DNA of 64,000 nt from CS4-C045 sp963844115 (GCA_963844115.1 CAWJNN010000019.1:204476-268475), one strand, 5' to 3'. Counted from the first letter of the stretch, positions 28,791 through 38,520 are shown. Numbers and translations: made by a program. The notes: generated by a model not told the origin, from the letters alone.

Positions 28791-31649
28791 TTACGCCCAT
28801 TGCGCTTGTTCGGCGGCGGCCTGCACGAACGTCGTTTGCAGATAACCGCCGGTGACCGACTCTTTAACTTGTGAGACTTCTTCGGGGGTACCGACGGCAC
28901 AAACGCGTCCGCCTTCTTCCGCCGCGCCCGGTCCCAAATCGATGATGTAGTCCGCCGCGTTCATTATCTGAAGATTATGCTCCACGACGATTAAGGAATT
29001 CCCCACAGCCAATAGCGCTTTGAAGCAGTCCAGCAATTGTACGACGTCCGCAAAATGTAGTCCGGTTGTTGGCTCATCCAAAATAAACAGTGTTCGAGTA
29101 CGGCGAATTGCCGTCATGTGACCTGCGAGTTTTAGGCGCTGGGCCTCACCTCCCGATAACGTATTGACCGGTTGCCCAAGTCGCACGTAATCCAATCCAA
29201 CATCGATCAGTCGCTTCAGCTTGGCTTGCACTTTCGGCTTGCCGCGGAAAAACAAGAAAGCTTCGCGGATGGTCAGATCCAGAACTTCCGCGATATTGCG
29301 ACCGCGGTACTTGATTCCGAGGACTTCCGCTCGGTACCGCTTGCCGTCGCATTCCGGGCAATGGACGTAGACATCGGCCAGGAACTGCATGTCGATTGCA
29401 ATGTGGCCGTCTCCACGACATTTGGTGCAACGGCCTCCATCAACGTTAAAGCTGAAATGCCCGGCACTGAAATTTCGGATTCGCGCATCAACCGTTCCGG
29501 CAAAGGCGGCTCGGATTTCGTCAAACGCCTTCAGGTAGGTCACGGGATTGGAACGCGGTGACCGGCCAATCGCGCTCTGGTCCACCAGGATGCAATCATC
29601 CAGCTGCCCATCGCCGTAGATATCATCACAATCAAGCGGTTTGGGAGCGTCCTTGCGCAGTCGTCGACAGAGCGCCGGATACAGAGTGTCCTGAATCAGC
29701 GTGCTCTTTCCGGCGCCGCTGACGCCCGTGACGACACATAACGTGCCGAGCGGAAACTCGACGGTGATGTTCTTCAGATTATTGCCCCGCGCTCCTGCCA
29801 GGCGAATCCAGCCTCGTTCCGCCTGCCGGCGCCCGGTGCTCCCGCCGATTCCACGTCGACCCGCCAGGTAGTCGCCCGTAATACTTCCTTCGTCCGCTTC
29901 CAATTCTTCGGGCGTCCCTTGAAAAACGACATGCCCACCCTGCTCGCCAGCGCCAGGGCCAAGTTCCACGATCTGGTCCGCTGCACGAAGGATCGTTTCA
30001 TCATGTTCAACCACCACAACCGTGTTGCCTCGGTCTCGTAGCCGTTGGATCGCCTTGACCAGCGGTTCGATGTCGCGCGGATGGAGCCCAATGGACGGTT
30101 CGTCCAGAACGTACAGCATGTTGACCAGGCTGGATCCCAGTGCGCAGCTGAGTGCCACGCGGCGGGCTTCACCGCCAGAAAGCGTGCGTAGCGTTCGATC
30201 CAGCGCCAGATAGTGCAGCCCGACCGTTTCCAGATAACCGAGTCTGGATTCGATCTCGTCCAACATCCCATGCGCGATCTGACGGCTCGCGTCGTCCAGT
30301 TGCAAATCGCGGATAAACTGTCGGCACTCGTCGATCTTCAACGCAGAGACTTCGGCGATATTCTTGTCGCCAATGCGGGACGCCAAGGCTTCTGGCTTGA
30401 GTCGCGCACCGTGGCAATCAGGACACGAGCGGTAGCTACGCCACCGGTTGAGGAACACGCGAAGGTGCATTTTGTATTTGCGACGCTCCAGCCATTGGAA
30501 GAATCCACTTAAGCCGCCAAAGTCACGCTGCTCAACGCCTTCGCAAATGATCTTTAACTGCTGGTCATTTAGCTGTTCGTAGGGAACGTCCAGCGGCACG
30601 TCGTAGTCTTTCGCCAACGCCTTCAGTTCTTCCAGTTCGTGAGCATAGGCCGGCGTAGTCCACGGCACGATCGCGCCGTCTCGCAATGTCTTGCTGCGAT
30701 TGGGAACGACCAGGTCCATATCGATTTCGATCGTCGTGCCGAATCCTTCGCAAGTACGACAGGCACCCAAAGGGCTGTTGAAACTGAACAAGCGAGGTTC
30801 CAGTGCCGCGTAGTCGATGTCACACGTCTCGCAGCGCACCGTCTGGCTAAAGCCGAGTTGCCGCCACGGATTGCCGTCCAACGTGATTGGCTCGCCAATT
30901 TCCTGCCCAGCATCGGTCCCTTCGACAATCGCATAGCACCGGCCGTGGCCCTTTGCGAAAGCGGTTTCCACAGAATCTTGAATCCGCTGCAGATTCGCTC
31001 CGCTTTGGAGGCGATCGACGACCACAAACAGCTTACTCGCGTCCCGCAGTCGCAGTGACGGACTGTCCAGCTGCACCAGTTGATCGTCACAGATCACGCG
31101 AATGAAACCGTCCTCGCGCAGCGTGGCGGCGATTCGCTCGGCTTCGCCCTCTTCTTCGACGGGATAGGGAAACGCGATCATGAATCGTGTGCGATCGGGC
31201 AACTGGTTCAGGGCTTCCGCCGCACTTTGTGGCGAATCTCGCCGAACCGGTTGGTGGCATTGCCGGCAAATCACGTTGCCTATCTTGGCATAGAGCAGAC
31301 GTAGATAGTCGTTGATATCGGTGGCGGTACCGACGGTTGCCCGGCGAGAAAGGGTCGTCTGCTTGCGCGTCACGGCCACACTCGCGGGAATGCCATCGAT
31401 GCGGTCGGCGGCCGGTTTTTCCAGTCGCTCGAGAAATTGCCGTGTATAGGGCGAAAAGCTTTCGATATAACGACGCTGACCTTCGGCGTACAACGTATCG
31501 ATGGCCAGGCTGGTTTTGCCGCTACCAGAAAGCCCGCAGAACACGATGAGCTTCTTATGGGGTAGGTCCAGGTCCACCTGCTGCAGGTTATGAACGCTGA
31601 CGCCCCGCAGGCTAATCGAGTCCGTCGCCACTTCGGTTACTCCCGGCAC
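28791..31649 (-). CDS. uvrA: Excinuclease ABC subunit A
   Basis: 952 residues, full length. UvrA scans DNA for lesions as a dimer and loads UvrB in nucleotide excision repair. It has two ATPase modules: Walker A GLSGSGKTS near residue 38 and GVSGAGKST in the second half, with signatures LSGGEARRVAL and LSGGEAQRLKL and Walker B YVLDEPSIGLH and FILDEPTTGLH. Zinc-binding cysteines are CETC with CRTC in the first half and CTKC with CPEC in the second. All appear intact and the frame is unbroken. The gene stands alone between inverted repeats and is divergent from murD. Confidence 0.97.
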   Translation of the reverse strand: MPGVTEVATDSISLRGVSVHNLQQVDLDLPHKKLIVFCGLSGSGKTSLAIDTLYAEGQRRYIESFSPYTRQFLERLEKPAADRIDGIPASVAVTRKQTTLSRRATVGTATDINDYLRLLYAKIGNVICRQCHQPVRRDSPQSAAEALNQLPDRTRFMIAFPYPVEEEGEAERIAATLREDGFIRVICDDQLVQLDSPSLRLRDASKLFVVVDRLQSGANLQRIQDSVETAFAKGHGRCYAIVEGTDAGQEIGEPITLDGNPWRQLGFSQTVRCETCDIDYAALEPRLFSFNSPLGACRTCEGFGTTIEIDMDLVVPNRSKTLRDGAIVPWTTPAYAHELEELKALAKDYDVPLDVPYEQLNDQQLKIICEGVEQRDFGGLSGFFQWLERRKYKMHLRVFLNRWRSYRSCPDCHGARLKPEALASRIGDKNIAEVSALKIDECRQFIRDLQLDDASRQIAHGMLDEIESRLGYLETVGLHYLALDRTLRTLSGGEARRVALSCALGSSLVNMLYVLDEPSIGLHPRDIEPLVKAIQRLRDRGNTVVVVEHDETILRAADQIVELGPGAGEQGGHVVFQGTPEELEADEGSITGDYLAGRRGIGGSTGRRQAERGWIRLAGARGNNLKNITVEFPLGTLCVVTGVSGAGKSTLIQDTLYPALCRRLRKDAPKPLDCDDIYGDGQLDDCILVDQSAIGRSPRSNPVTYLKAFDEIRAAFAGTVDARIRNFSAGHFSFNVDGGRCTKCRGDGHIAIDMQFLADVYVHCPECDGKRYRAEVLGIKYRGRNIAEVLDLTIREAFLFFRGKPKVQAKLKRLIDVGLDYVRLGQPVNTLSGGEAQRLKLAGHMTAIRRTRTLFILDEPTTGLHFADVVQLLDCFKALLAVGNSLIVVEHNLQIMNAADYIIDLGPGAAEEGGRVCAVGTPEEVSQVKESVTGGYLQTTFVQAAAEQAQWA

Positions 31650-31725
31650 GTGAAAACTATAAGTATCGAACCTTTCATCATACCGCGACCGCTGCGACCA
31701 GACGAGCGGCGAGAAAACACGACGA

Positions 31726-31827
31726 GTAGGCCGCGAACAAGTCCGGGCGCGCCGGGATTCCGGCCATGTCAGCGTTTCGGCGATTTGCTGCCGGATACCC
31801 GCCGCGCCCGGACTTGTTCCGGCCTAC
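31726..31827. repeat. 102-bp inverted-repeat element with GGCGCGCC core
   Basis: The arms GTAGGCCGCGAACAAGTCCG and CGGACTTGTTCCGGCCTAC are near-perfect reverse complements, with the inner segment GGGCGCGCCGGGATT. It lies between divergent uvrA and murD and may carry or disturb their promoters. Shares its core with the element at 15,726. Confidence 0.75.
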
Positions 31828-31837
31828 CAAGGTAAAG

Positions 31838-33189
31838 ATGGCAAACGAGTTCCAAGGAAAACATGTAACGGTGATGGGACTGGGACGACACGGCGGTGGT
31901 CTATCCGCCGTACGCTACCTGGTCCGCGCAGCGCAATCGTACGAGTCACCGACTGCGCCTCGCCCTTAGATCTGCACGACGTGGTCGCTCAATTGACAGA
32001 CCTGCCGGTCGCGGAACTGCATTTTGGCAAACATCGAATCGAACACTTCGCGGACGCCGATCTAGTGGTGGTAAATCCCGCAGTTCGACCGACGTCCCCC
32101 TTTGTCAAAGCCGCTGCCGCCGAGGGAATTCACGTCACTTCCGAAATCGAGCTCTTCCTGCAACGTTGTCCCGCGCGGATTGTCGGCGTCACCGGTTCGT
32201 GTGGAAAGTCGACGACCGCGGCCATGCTCGCTGAGATCGGGAAAACCAGCGGACGATGCGTCTGGTTGGGCGGTAATATCGAGCGAAGTCTACTGCCGGA
32301 ATTAGATTCGATTGCACGGGACGATCTTGTCGTCCTGGAGCTGAGCAGCTTTCAACTTGCGTGGCTCAACCCGGACGCTCGTCGGCCAGACATCGTCGTC
32401 ATCACGAACTGCGAACCGAACCATCTTGACTGGCACGGTACGTACGACGACTACGTTGCCGCCAAACGCGAAATCTTCGATCCCCAGCGTGGGAACCAGG
32501 TGGTCGTGTTGGGCCCCGACTTGTGCAGCGGCGACTGGATTCGCAACGAAGCGACCAGGGTCGTGGATGGCTGGCCGTTGGATCGGATTCCGCGACTGCA
32601 AGTTTTGGGGATTCACAATCGCCGCAACGCGGCTTTGGCCGCCGCCGCGGCGACCGCGTTCGGATTTCCTCGCCAAGCGGTGGAGGAAGGCTTGCGGCAG
32701 TTCCAGGGCTTGCCGCATCGCCTGGAGAGTGCCGGAACCATTGCCGGCAGGCAATTTATCAATGACTCGCAGGCCACGACGCCCGCTGCCACCAGCGCGG
32801 CTTTGGCGAGCGTCGACGGGCCCTGCTGGCTGTTGGCCGGTGGGGCGAGCAAAGGCGCATCCCTGGCAGACCTTGCCGCGACGATTCGCCGGCAATGCCG
32901 TGGTGCGGCGTTTTTTGGTGAAACCGGCAATGAACTACAGGCGGCGGTGCGCCAATTTGCCCCCGATTTCGACACGGCCTCCGTGCCGCGTCTGGTGGAC
33001 GCGGTGCAGGCGCTGTGGCCGAAGACTCGGCCCGGCGACGTTATTCTACTGTCGCCTGCTTGTTCCAGCCGTGATCAGTATCTGGACTACGCCCAGCGCG
33101 CCGATGACTTTCGCGCGGCCATGCGGCAGATTGCCGCACAACATGGCGGGTCGGCGACCCGTCATCAAGTGGCACCCGGTTTGGTATAA
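31838..33189 (+). CDS. murD: UDP-N-acetylmuramoylalanine--D-glutamate ligase (one frameshift)
   Basis: About 450 residues. MurD adds D-Glu to UDP-MurNAc-L-Ala in the cytoplasm. The first 30 codons (VTVMGLGRHGGGLSAVRYL) lie in another frame; adding a base near 31,928 gives AIVRVTDCASPLDLHDVV and continues to the end. The Mur ligase ATP loop is GVTGSCGKSTT, then VLELSSFQL, NHLDWHGTYDDY and NDSQATTPAATSAAL, all standard. ATG 31838 has AAGG-type SD. It seems isolated from other peptidoglycan genes. Its presence fits the finding that planctomycetes do make peptidoglycan. Confidence 0.92.
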
Positions 33190-33190
33190 T
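33182..33190 (+). promoter_or_regulatory. Extended -10 promoter element in the murD stop region
   Basis: TGGTATAAT is an exact TGnTATAAT extended -10. It overlaps the murD stop codon and lies 10 bases before ATG 33200, so transcription would begin at or close to the start codon. Confidence 0.4.
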
Positions 33191-33199
33191 TCCGGTGTG

Positions 33200-33586
33200 A
33201 TGAAGCGCAAAGCTGTAATGAAGCGCGAAGTTGTAATGAAGCGAAAAGCGACGAAGCGGGCTAACCCCTTTTACGTGTTACTGGTCCTTGTCGGACTTAC
33301 CTTCCTGGTGACCGCCTGCGCCTATGGGGTCATGGCGTTTACGGATGTCGCCGTAAGCGCATCGGGCGAACAACTATCCCCGAACGGTTTGAATGCGTTC
33401 ATGGACCGTCATGGCATGGTCACCTTGCTGGTGCAAGTGGTGCTGTTGGGGCTGTTCGCCGTCGCCGCCATGGGGACGGACGAATACTGGCAGCGCGTCG
33501 ATGCACGCTCGGACCAGCCAGCCGACGAGACAAACAAATCCGACGAGACACACAAATCCGACGATCACAGCAATTCTGAACGATAA
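33200..33586 (+). CDS. Small membrane protein with repeated start region
   Basis: 128 residues from ATG 33200. The N-terminus repeats a unit (MKRKAV, MKREVV, MKRKAT), so three ATG codons in a row could start it. Two hydrophobic segments follow (YVLLVLVGLTFLVTACAYGVM and LLVQVVLLGLFAVAAM), then a charged tail rich in D, K and S. It overlaps no gene and lies right after murD. I do not recognise a family. Confidence 0.6.
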   Translation: MKRKAVMKREVVMKRKATKRANPFYVLLVLVGLTFLVTACAYGVMAFTDVAVSASGEQLSPNGLNAFMDRHGMVTLLVQVVLLGLFAVAAMGTDEYWQRVDARSDQPADETNKSDETHKSDDHSNSER

Positions 33587-33610
33587 GAGCATACGAAAGG
33601 CGATCTGGTC

Positions 33611-33991
33611 ATGAAGGTACAACCTGCGAAGGACATTGAGTGCAAAGAGGTCACGATGGAAGGTGCTGCTGGCTGCAGCGTACGTTGGCTGGTCGATGAC
33701 AAAGACGGCGCGCCGAATTTTGCCATGCGCCAATTCGAGGTTGATCCCGGCGGCCACACCCCGCGGCACAGCCATCCTTACGAGCACGAGATTTACGTCC
33801 TTCAAGGCGAAGGCCAGGTCGTCGAAGGCGACCAACCCCGCGACCTGAAAGCAGGGGACGTCGTCTACATTGCGCCCGACGAAGTCCATCAATTCCGCAA
33901 CACCGGCACGACGAACCTGAAGTTCCTGTGCATGGTTCCGCATATCCCGGAAGGCACACCGGTCAACGTGCTGCCTGAGTGTGCGGGGTAA
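33611..33991 (+). CDS. Single-domain cupin protein
   Basis: 126 residues. The cupin barrel motifs are clear: PGGHTPRHSHPYEHEIYVLQGEG supplies H-x-H, E and G of motif 1 and PDEVHQFRN gives the histidine of motif 2, so a metal site is intact. Small cupins of this type include isomerases, dioxygenases and mannose-6-phosphate isomerase relatives; the reaction cannot be assigned. It starts 24 bases after the membrane protein stop, so cotranscription is possible. Confidence 0.85.
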   Translation: MKVQPAKDIECKEVTMEGAAGCSVRWLVDDKDGAPNFAMRQFEVDPGGHTPRHSHPYEHEIYVLQGEGQVVEGDQPRDLKAGDVVYIAPDEVHQFRNTGTTNLKFLCMVPHIPEGTPVNVLPECAG

Positions 33992-34165
33992 TGAGGAAAG
34001 GGGAAAGACGAGTGTCGAGGGTCGAGGATCGAGTGCGGATGGACGCAGGCCTCCAGCTCCCGATGCCCCCTGCCCTACGCCCCGTATCACTTGCCCCACG
34101 CCCCCTGCCCCGTCTGATGAAACGGTTGAGCCATTGTGACGAGTTCTGGTGCGCTGGCAGCGTGT

Positions 34166-34309
34166 CACCTCTCCCGCTTGCGGGAGAGGTCGCGGTCTCA
34201 GCCGCGGGTGAGGGTCCGTCATGATGGAGCGGCAATTCGCAGGAGATCCGCGTGCCCACAGCAGCCCTCACCCGGCCCTGAGAGACCGACCTCTCCCAAA
34301 GGGAGAGGT
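34166..34309. repeat. Paired inverted repeat with CTCTCCC...GGGAGAGG hairpins
   Basis: Left unit ACCTCTCCCGCTTGCGGGAG continues with AGGT, and the right unit CCTCTCCCAAAGGGAGAGGT mirrors it. Flanks GGGTGAGGG and CCCTCACCC are also complementary. The element fills much of the gap 33,992-34,405. No coding potential seen. Confidence 0.7.
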
Positions 34310-34405
34310 AACATCTCGCAACAAACTCATCTCGTCGTATTGTTTTCCAAACGCCAGAATTCGGGCATTTTCATCAGCCCTGCCCCTTGCCCCACGCTGC
34401 GTGCC

Positions 34406-36400
34406 ATGAATCCTTCCGCCCAAATCGATCGTCTGCGCGAACAGATTCGCGGTCACGATCAGAAATACTATGTCGAGGCGGCGCCGGAAATTTCCGATCG
34501 CGACTACGATAAGTTGCTGGTTGAGCTGAAGGAACTGGAGGCAGCCCATCCGGACCTGGTCACGCCCGACAGCCCGACGCAGCGAGTCGGCGACGCACCG
34601 GTCCCGCACCTGCAGCAGTTTGAACACCGGCTGCCCATGCTGTCGATCGATAACACTTACAGCTTGGACGAACTACAGAAGTTCGCCGAAAAGACAGATC
34701 GCCTCATGAATGGGGAATCGATCGAATGGATCGTCGAGCTAAAAATTGACGGCGTCGCGATTTCGCTGATTTACGAAAAGGGTGTCCTGGTGAGGGCGCT
34801 CACGCGCGGCAACGGCGTTGTCGGTGATGATGTTTCGCATAACATCCGGACCATCGGCGACGTCCCCCTCCGACTAAACGGCGATGACGTGCCCGCCGTG
34901 CTGGAAGTTCGCGGTGAGGTCTACATGACCAATTCAGACCTAGTGAAGCTGAACGAGCGACAACAAAAGGCGGGCGACTCGCTTTACAAGAACACTCGCA
35001 ACGCCACGGCCGGCATCGTACGGCTATTGGATCCTCGTATTTCCGCCCAGCGATCACTACACGTCTTCTGTCACGGGCTCGGCTACTGCGAGGGAGTCCA
35101 GTCGACGAACTATATGGATTTCCTGGACGAGATCGCCTCGTATGGCCTGCCGCCGACTCCCAACGTCCAAGCGTTTTCCGATTTCAACGCCGCGGTCGAT
35201 CACTGTGAAGAATTGATCTCGCAATTGCACGATCTCGATTTCGAAGTCGATGGCCTGGTTCTTAAGGCCAATGATTTCGGGCAACGCGAAAGATTGGGAA
35301 ACACCTCCAAGAGCCCACGCTGGCTGGTTGCCTATAAGTTTGAAAAGTACGAGGCGACAACGCGACTGAATTCCATCAATGTCCAAGTGGGGAAAACGGG
35401 CACCATCACGCCCGTCGCAGAACTGGAGCCGGTCGATATCGCTGGTACGACGGTCAGCCGAGCGAGCCTTCACAATGCGGATGAGATCGAGCGAAAAGAC
35501 GTCCGGGTCGGCGATGTGGTTATTGTCGAAAAAGCCGGCAAGATCATCCCGCACATCGTTCGCGTCGAAAAACATGAACGCGCTGGGCGCCCGCGGAAGT
35601 TCAAGTTTCCCACCCACTGCCCTGAGTGCCGGACCGAGCTGATCAAAGATGAAGGTGGTGTCTACATTCGTTGTCCGAACCTTGAATGTCCCGCGCAAGT
35701 CAAGGAACGCATTCGGTTTTACGCCAGCCGGAATGCCATGGACGTCGAAGGGCTGGGAGACAAGCTGGTTGATCAGCTGGTCAACGAAGGCCTCGTTAGC
35801 AGTTTCGGTGATCTCTACCGACTGACGACCGAACAGGTAGCAGACCTGGAACGGATGGGAGACAAGTCGTCGAAGAATCTGATCGCCGGTATCGAAAAGA
35901 GCAAAGACCGAGGTCTGGCGCGGCTCTTGAACGCACTGTCCATCCGCCACGTGGGCCGCCGCGTGGCGGCCGTGCTGGCGGACCACTATGTCAGCATGGC
36001 GGCATTGCAGGAGGCGGCGGCGGAGGAGTTGAGCGACATCGACGAAATCGGCGACATTATCGCACGAAGCGTTTACGATTTTCTACACGGTGACTACGGC
36101 CGATCGATTATTTCCGATATGGAGCAGCTGGGCATCAAACTGGAATCCAATGCGCCGCCGCGCCCGGAAGGCGGTGTCCTGGAAGGCAAAACGTTGGTCG
36201 TCACAGGCACGCTGCAGAACTATTCGCGCGATCAGATTCAGGATCTGATCGCACAGCATGGCGGTCGCGCGGCAAGCAGCGTCTCGAAGAAGACGGACTA
36301 CGTCGTCGCCGGAGAAAAAGCCGGCAGCAAGTTGGACAAGGCGCAAAAGCTGGGCGTGCCGGTGTTATCCGAAAGCGAGTTCGCGGCACTGCTGGAGTGA
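34406..36400 (+). CDS. ligA: NAD-dependent DNA ligase
   Basis: 664 residues from ATG 34406, chosen because MNPSAQIDRLREQIRGHDQ is the normal start; an upstream in-frame extension passes through a repeat. LigA seals nicks in DNA using NAD. Domain Ia has YYVEAAPEISDRDYD; the adenylated lysine is Lys113 in ELKIDGVAI; an OB fold follows, then the zinc finger (Cys405 in CPEC, then CPNLEC), helix-hairpin-helix motifs and a C-terminal BRCT domain (about 590-664, GKTLVVTGTLQNYSRDQI). The frame is intact. It stands next to the convergent peroxiredoxin gene, with stops 4 bases apart. Confidence 0.97.
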   Translation: MNPSAQIDRLREQIRGHDQKYYVEAAPEISDRDYDKLLVELKELEAAHPDLVTPDSPTQRVGDAPVPHLQQFEHRLPMLSIDNTYSLDELQKFAEKTDRLMNGESIEWIVELKIDGVAISLIYEKGVLVRALTRGNGVVGDDVSHNIRTIGDVPLRLNGDDVPAVLEVRGEVYMTNSDLVKLNERQQKAGDSLYKNTRNATAGIVRLLDPRISAQRSLHVFCHGLGYCEGVQSTNYMDFLDEIASYGLPPTPNVQAFSDFNAAVDHCEELISQLHDLDFEVDGLVLKANDFGQRERLGNTSKSPRWLVAYKFEKYEATTRLNSINVQVGKTGTITPVAELEPVDIAGTTVSRASLHNADEIERKDVRVGDVVIVEKAGKIIPHIVRVEKHERAGRPRKFKFPTHCPECRTELIKDEGGVYIRCPNLECPAQVKERIRFYASRNAMDVEGLGDKLVDQLVNEGLVSSFGDLYRLTTEQVADLERMGDKSSKNLIAGIEKSKDRGLARLLNALSIRHVGRRVAAVLADHYVSMAALQEAAAEELSDIDEIGDIIARSVYDFLHGDYGRSIISDMEQLGIKLESNAPPRPEGGVLEGKTLVVTGTLQNYSRDQIQDLIAQHGGRAASSVSKKTDYVVAGEKAGSKLDKAQKLGVPVLSESEFAALLE

Positions 36401-36404
36401 ATTG

Positions 36405-36965
36405 CTATTGCCCAGCTTCCGCCACGCCCAGCTCTTTAAGCTTTGCCACGCAATCGGCACCGTGTGAGGCGGGCGAAACCTTCTTGTCGATGTGCAGAAT
36501 CTTCCCGTCCGCGCCAATGATGAACGTCCAGCGGCGGGGAAGGCCACCAATATCGGCAACCACGCCATAGGCTAGCGATACGCTGCGGTCCGGATCGCTG
36601 AGGATTGGATAGTCGAGTTCCAAGGCGGCGGCGAACTTTTTGTTTGTCTCGACACTGTCGCAACTCGCGGCGAAGTAAGCAACCTGAAATTTGCGAAGTT
36701 CATCGCCGCTCTCACGGAGCGACTTGCATTCTGCCGTTCAGCCGCCGGTGAACGCTTTGGGAAACCAGGCAACGACGACCACCGACTTGTCTTTGTAGTC
36801 GGACAGGCTGTAGGTCTTGCCGTCCGAACCAACCCTATTGATAGGCGGCGCATCGTCCCCCACCTTCAACGCTTCTGCCTTTAACTCCGCTGCCATAACG
36901 TTCGCTCCCACAAAGAGTGCACATAGCCCCATTAATACGCCTGGTCTTCGTCGTCTTCGCCGCAT
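36405..36965 (-). CDS. Secreted peroxiredoxin, predicted selenoprotein (TGA at peroxidatic position)
   Basis: A 187-codon frame from ATG 36965 to the stop at 36405 is interrupted once, by TGA at 36738-36740 (codon 76). Both sides are in the same frame and clearly one protein. The signal peptide is near 10-25 (VLMGLCALFVGANVMAAE), then GDDAPPINRVGSDGKTYSLSD, WFPKAFTGG, [TGA], TAECKSLRES and LELDYPILSDPD. Peroxiredoxins carry PxxxTxxC, and here P69-K-A-F-T73-G-G ends exactly at the TGA. A stem-loop suited to a bacterial SECIS follows. Selenocysteine is therefore the best reading; a TGC to TGA sequencing error or a dead gene is the alternative. Cys80 could be the resolving residue. It would reduce peroxides in the periplasm. 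Confidence 0.78.
36705..36723 (-). promoter_or_regulatory. Candidate bacterial SECIS element
   Basis: In the mRNA, 14 nt after the TGA, GUCGCUC pairs with GAGCGGC (7 bp, one G-U) around loop CGUGA. The loop starts 21 nt after UGA, within the usual 16-37 nt for bacteria, and contains the GU seen in apical loops. The position is inside the reading frame, as in bacterial selenoprotein genes. Confidence 0.6.
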
Positions 36966-37175
36966 CGAGAATCTCCCTGCTGCACTACGTTATCGATCAG
37001 CGGTATCGATTTCCCAGGATTATAGTGGAACATTGTCAAAAGGGTAGTCGCTAACCTCGACTCGTCGTTCATTTCAGACATGCCGAACAGACGATATAAT
37101 CGCGGTCTGCGTGGTTTCGACCGTTATCCGTGGTTCCAAACCGGTATCTGCTTCTCCTGCTTTGACTGGAACAAA

Positions 37176-38520
37176 TATGTCCTTCGGCGACGAAGCCATT
37201 GAATCGCTGCGCAAGGGCGCTCAAGGTCTCGCCGGAAAACATTCCGCTGCGACTGCACCTGGCGTCGGCGTTGACGTCGATCGGCCGGTTGCTGGAAGCT
37301 GAGGCGGAACTGCGCGATACGTTGTCTTTCGCTGCGGAAAATGTCGACGTCAAGATGGCGCTTGCCGATTGCTATTATCGGCAAGATAAGGTCAGCCAGG
37401 CGATGGTGATCGTCGAAGACATCGTCAATAAACGTGACATTCCCGCCGAAGCGCATGTCTTGTACGCGCGGCTGTTGTTGCACGAAGGAAAAGTTCCCGA
37501 CGCGGTCGCGCACTACAAACTTGGCTTGGAACTGGATCCCGACGCGGAGGACGAAGATCTGTCCCAACAACTGGGCGTTGTTCCGGAAGACGAGGCAGGC
37601 GACGTGTTCGAGGGGCGACTGCGGGAGTCCCACGGGGCTGGCGGCGCGAAGTTCGAAACAGAAATCGAACGGCCCAAGATCAAATTCGAAGATGTGGGTG
37701 GCATGGACGAGCTGAAGGAAGAGATCGGCATGAAGATCATCTATCCGCTCAAACACCCAGAAATGTACAAAGCCTATGGCAAGCCGATTGGTGGCGGCAT
37801 CCTGATGTACGGCCCGCCAGGATGCGGAAAGACCTACCTGGCCCGCGCGACGGCGGGGGAAATTAATGCGGCCTTTATTTCGGTCGGCATCAGTGACGTC
37901 CTGGAAATGTGGATTGGCAACAGCGAACGGAATCTCCGAGAGCTGTTTCAGCAAGCCCGCTATAACAAGCCCTGCGTGATCTTCTTTGACGAAGTCGATG
38001 CGCTGGGCGGCCGGCGCAGCGACATGTCGGGCGGGGGTGCTCGGCAGCTGATCAACCAGTTTCTCTCCGAAATGGATGGTATCGAAAGCAACAACGATGG
38101 CTTGCTGATCCTGGCCGCGACGAACGCTCCCTGGCACGTCGATCCCGCCTTTCGCCGTCCCGGTCGCTTCGACCGTGTTCTGTTTGTCCCGCCGCCCGAC
38201 CGCACTGCGCGAGCCGAGATCCTCAAGATTCAACTGAAAGACAAACCGGTCGACCGCGTCGACTTTGACCAGTTGGCCAAGAAAACCGACGACTTTTCCG
38301 GCGCAGGATTTGAAGGCCACCATCGATCAAGCGATCGAAGGCAAATTGCGCGAAGCGATAAAAGCCGGCGTGCCTCAACCGTTGGGAACCAAGGACCTGT
38401 TGAGCGCTATCAAGGCACACCGGCCGACGACGCGCGAATGGTTCGCGACGGCGCAACTACGCGCTCTATTCCAACCAGGGCGGTGTCTATGACGATGTGC
38501 TGAAATATTTGAAGATGTGA
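37176..38520 (+). CDS. TPR-AAA+ ATPase (three frameshifts)
   Basis: About 450 residues after joining frames near 37,212, 38,307 and 38,455. The start is ATG 37176 (MSFGDEAIESLRK). The first 120 residues are TPR-like helices (SPENIPLRLHLASALTSIG, then HEGKVPDAVAHYKLGLELDP). The AAA+ domain follows from FEDVGGMDELKEEI: Walker A GPPGCGKT, Walker B VIFFDEVDALGG, sensor ATN and arginine fingers RRPGRFDR, as in FtsH/CDC48-type ATPases. The C-terminus ends DDVLKYLKM. The combination of TPR and AAA+ suggests a substrate-recruiting unfoldase or remodelling factor. It is directly followed by another TPR gene (57 bases). Confidence 0.82.
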
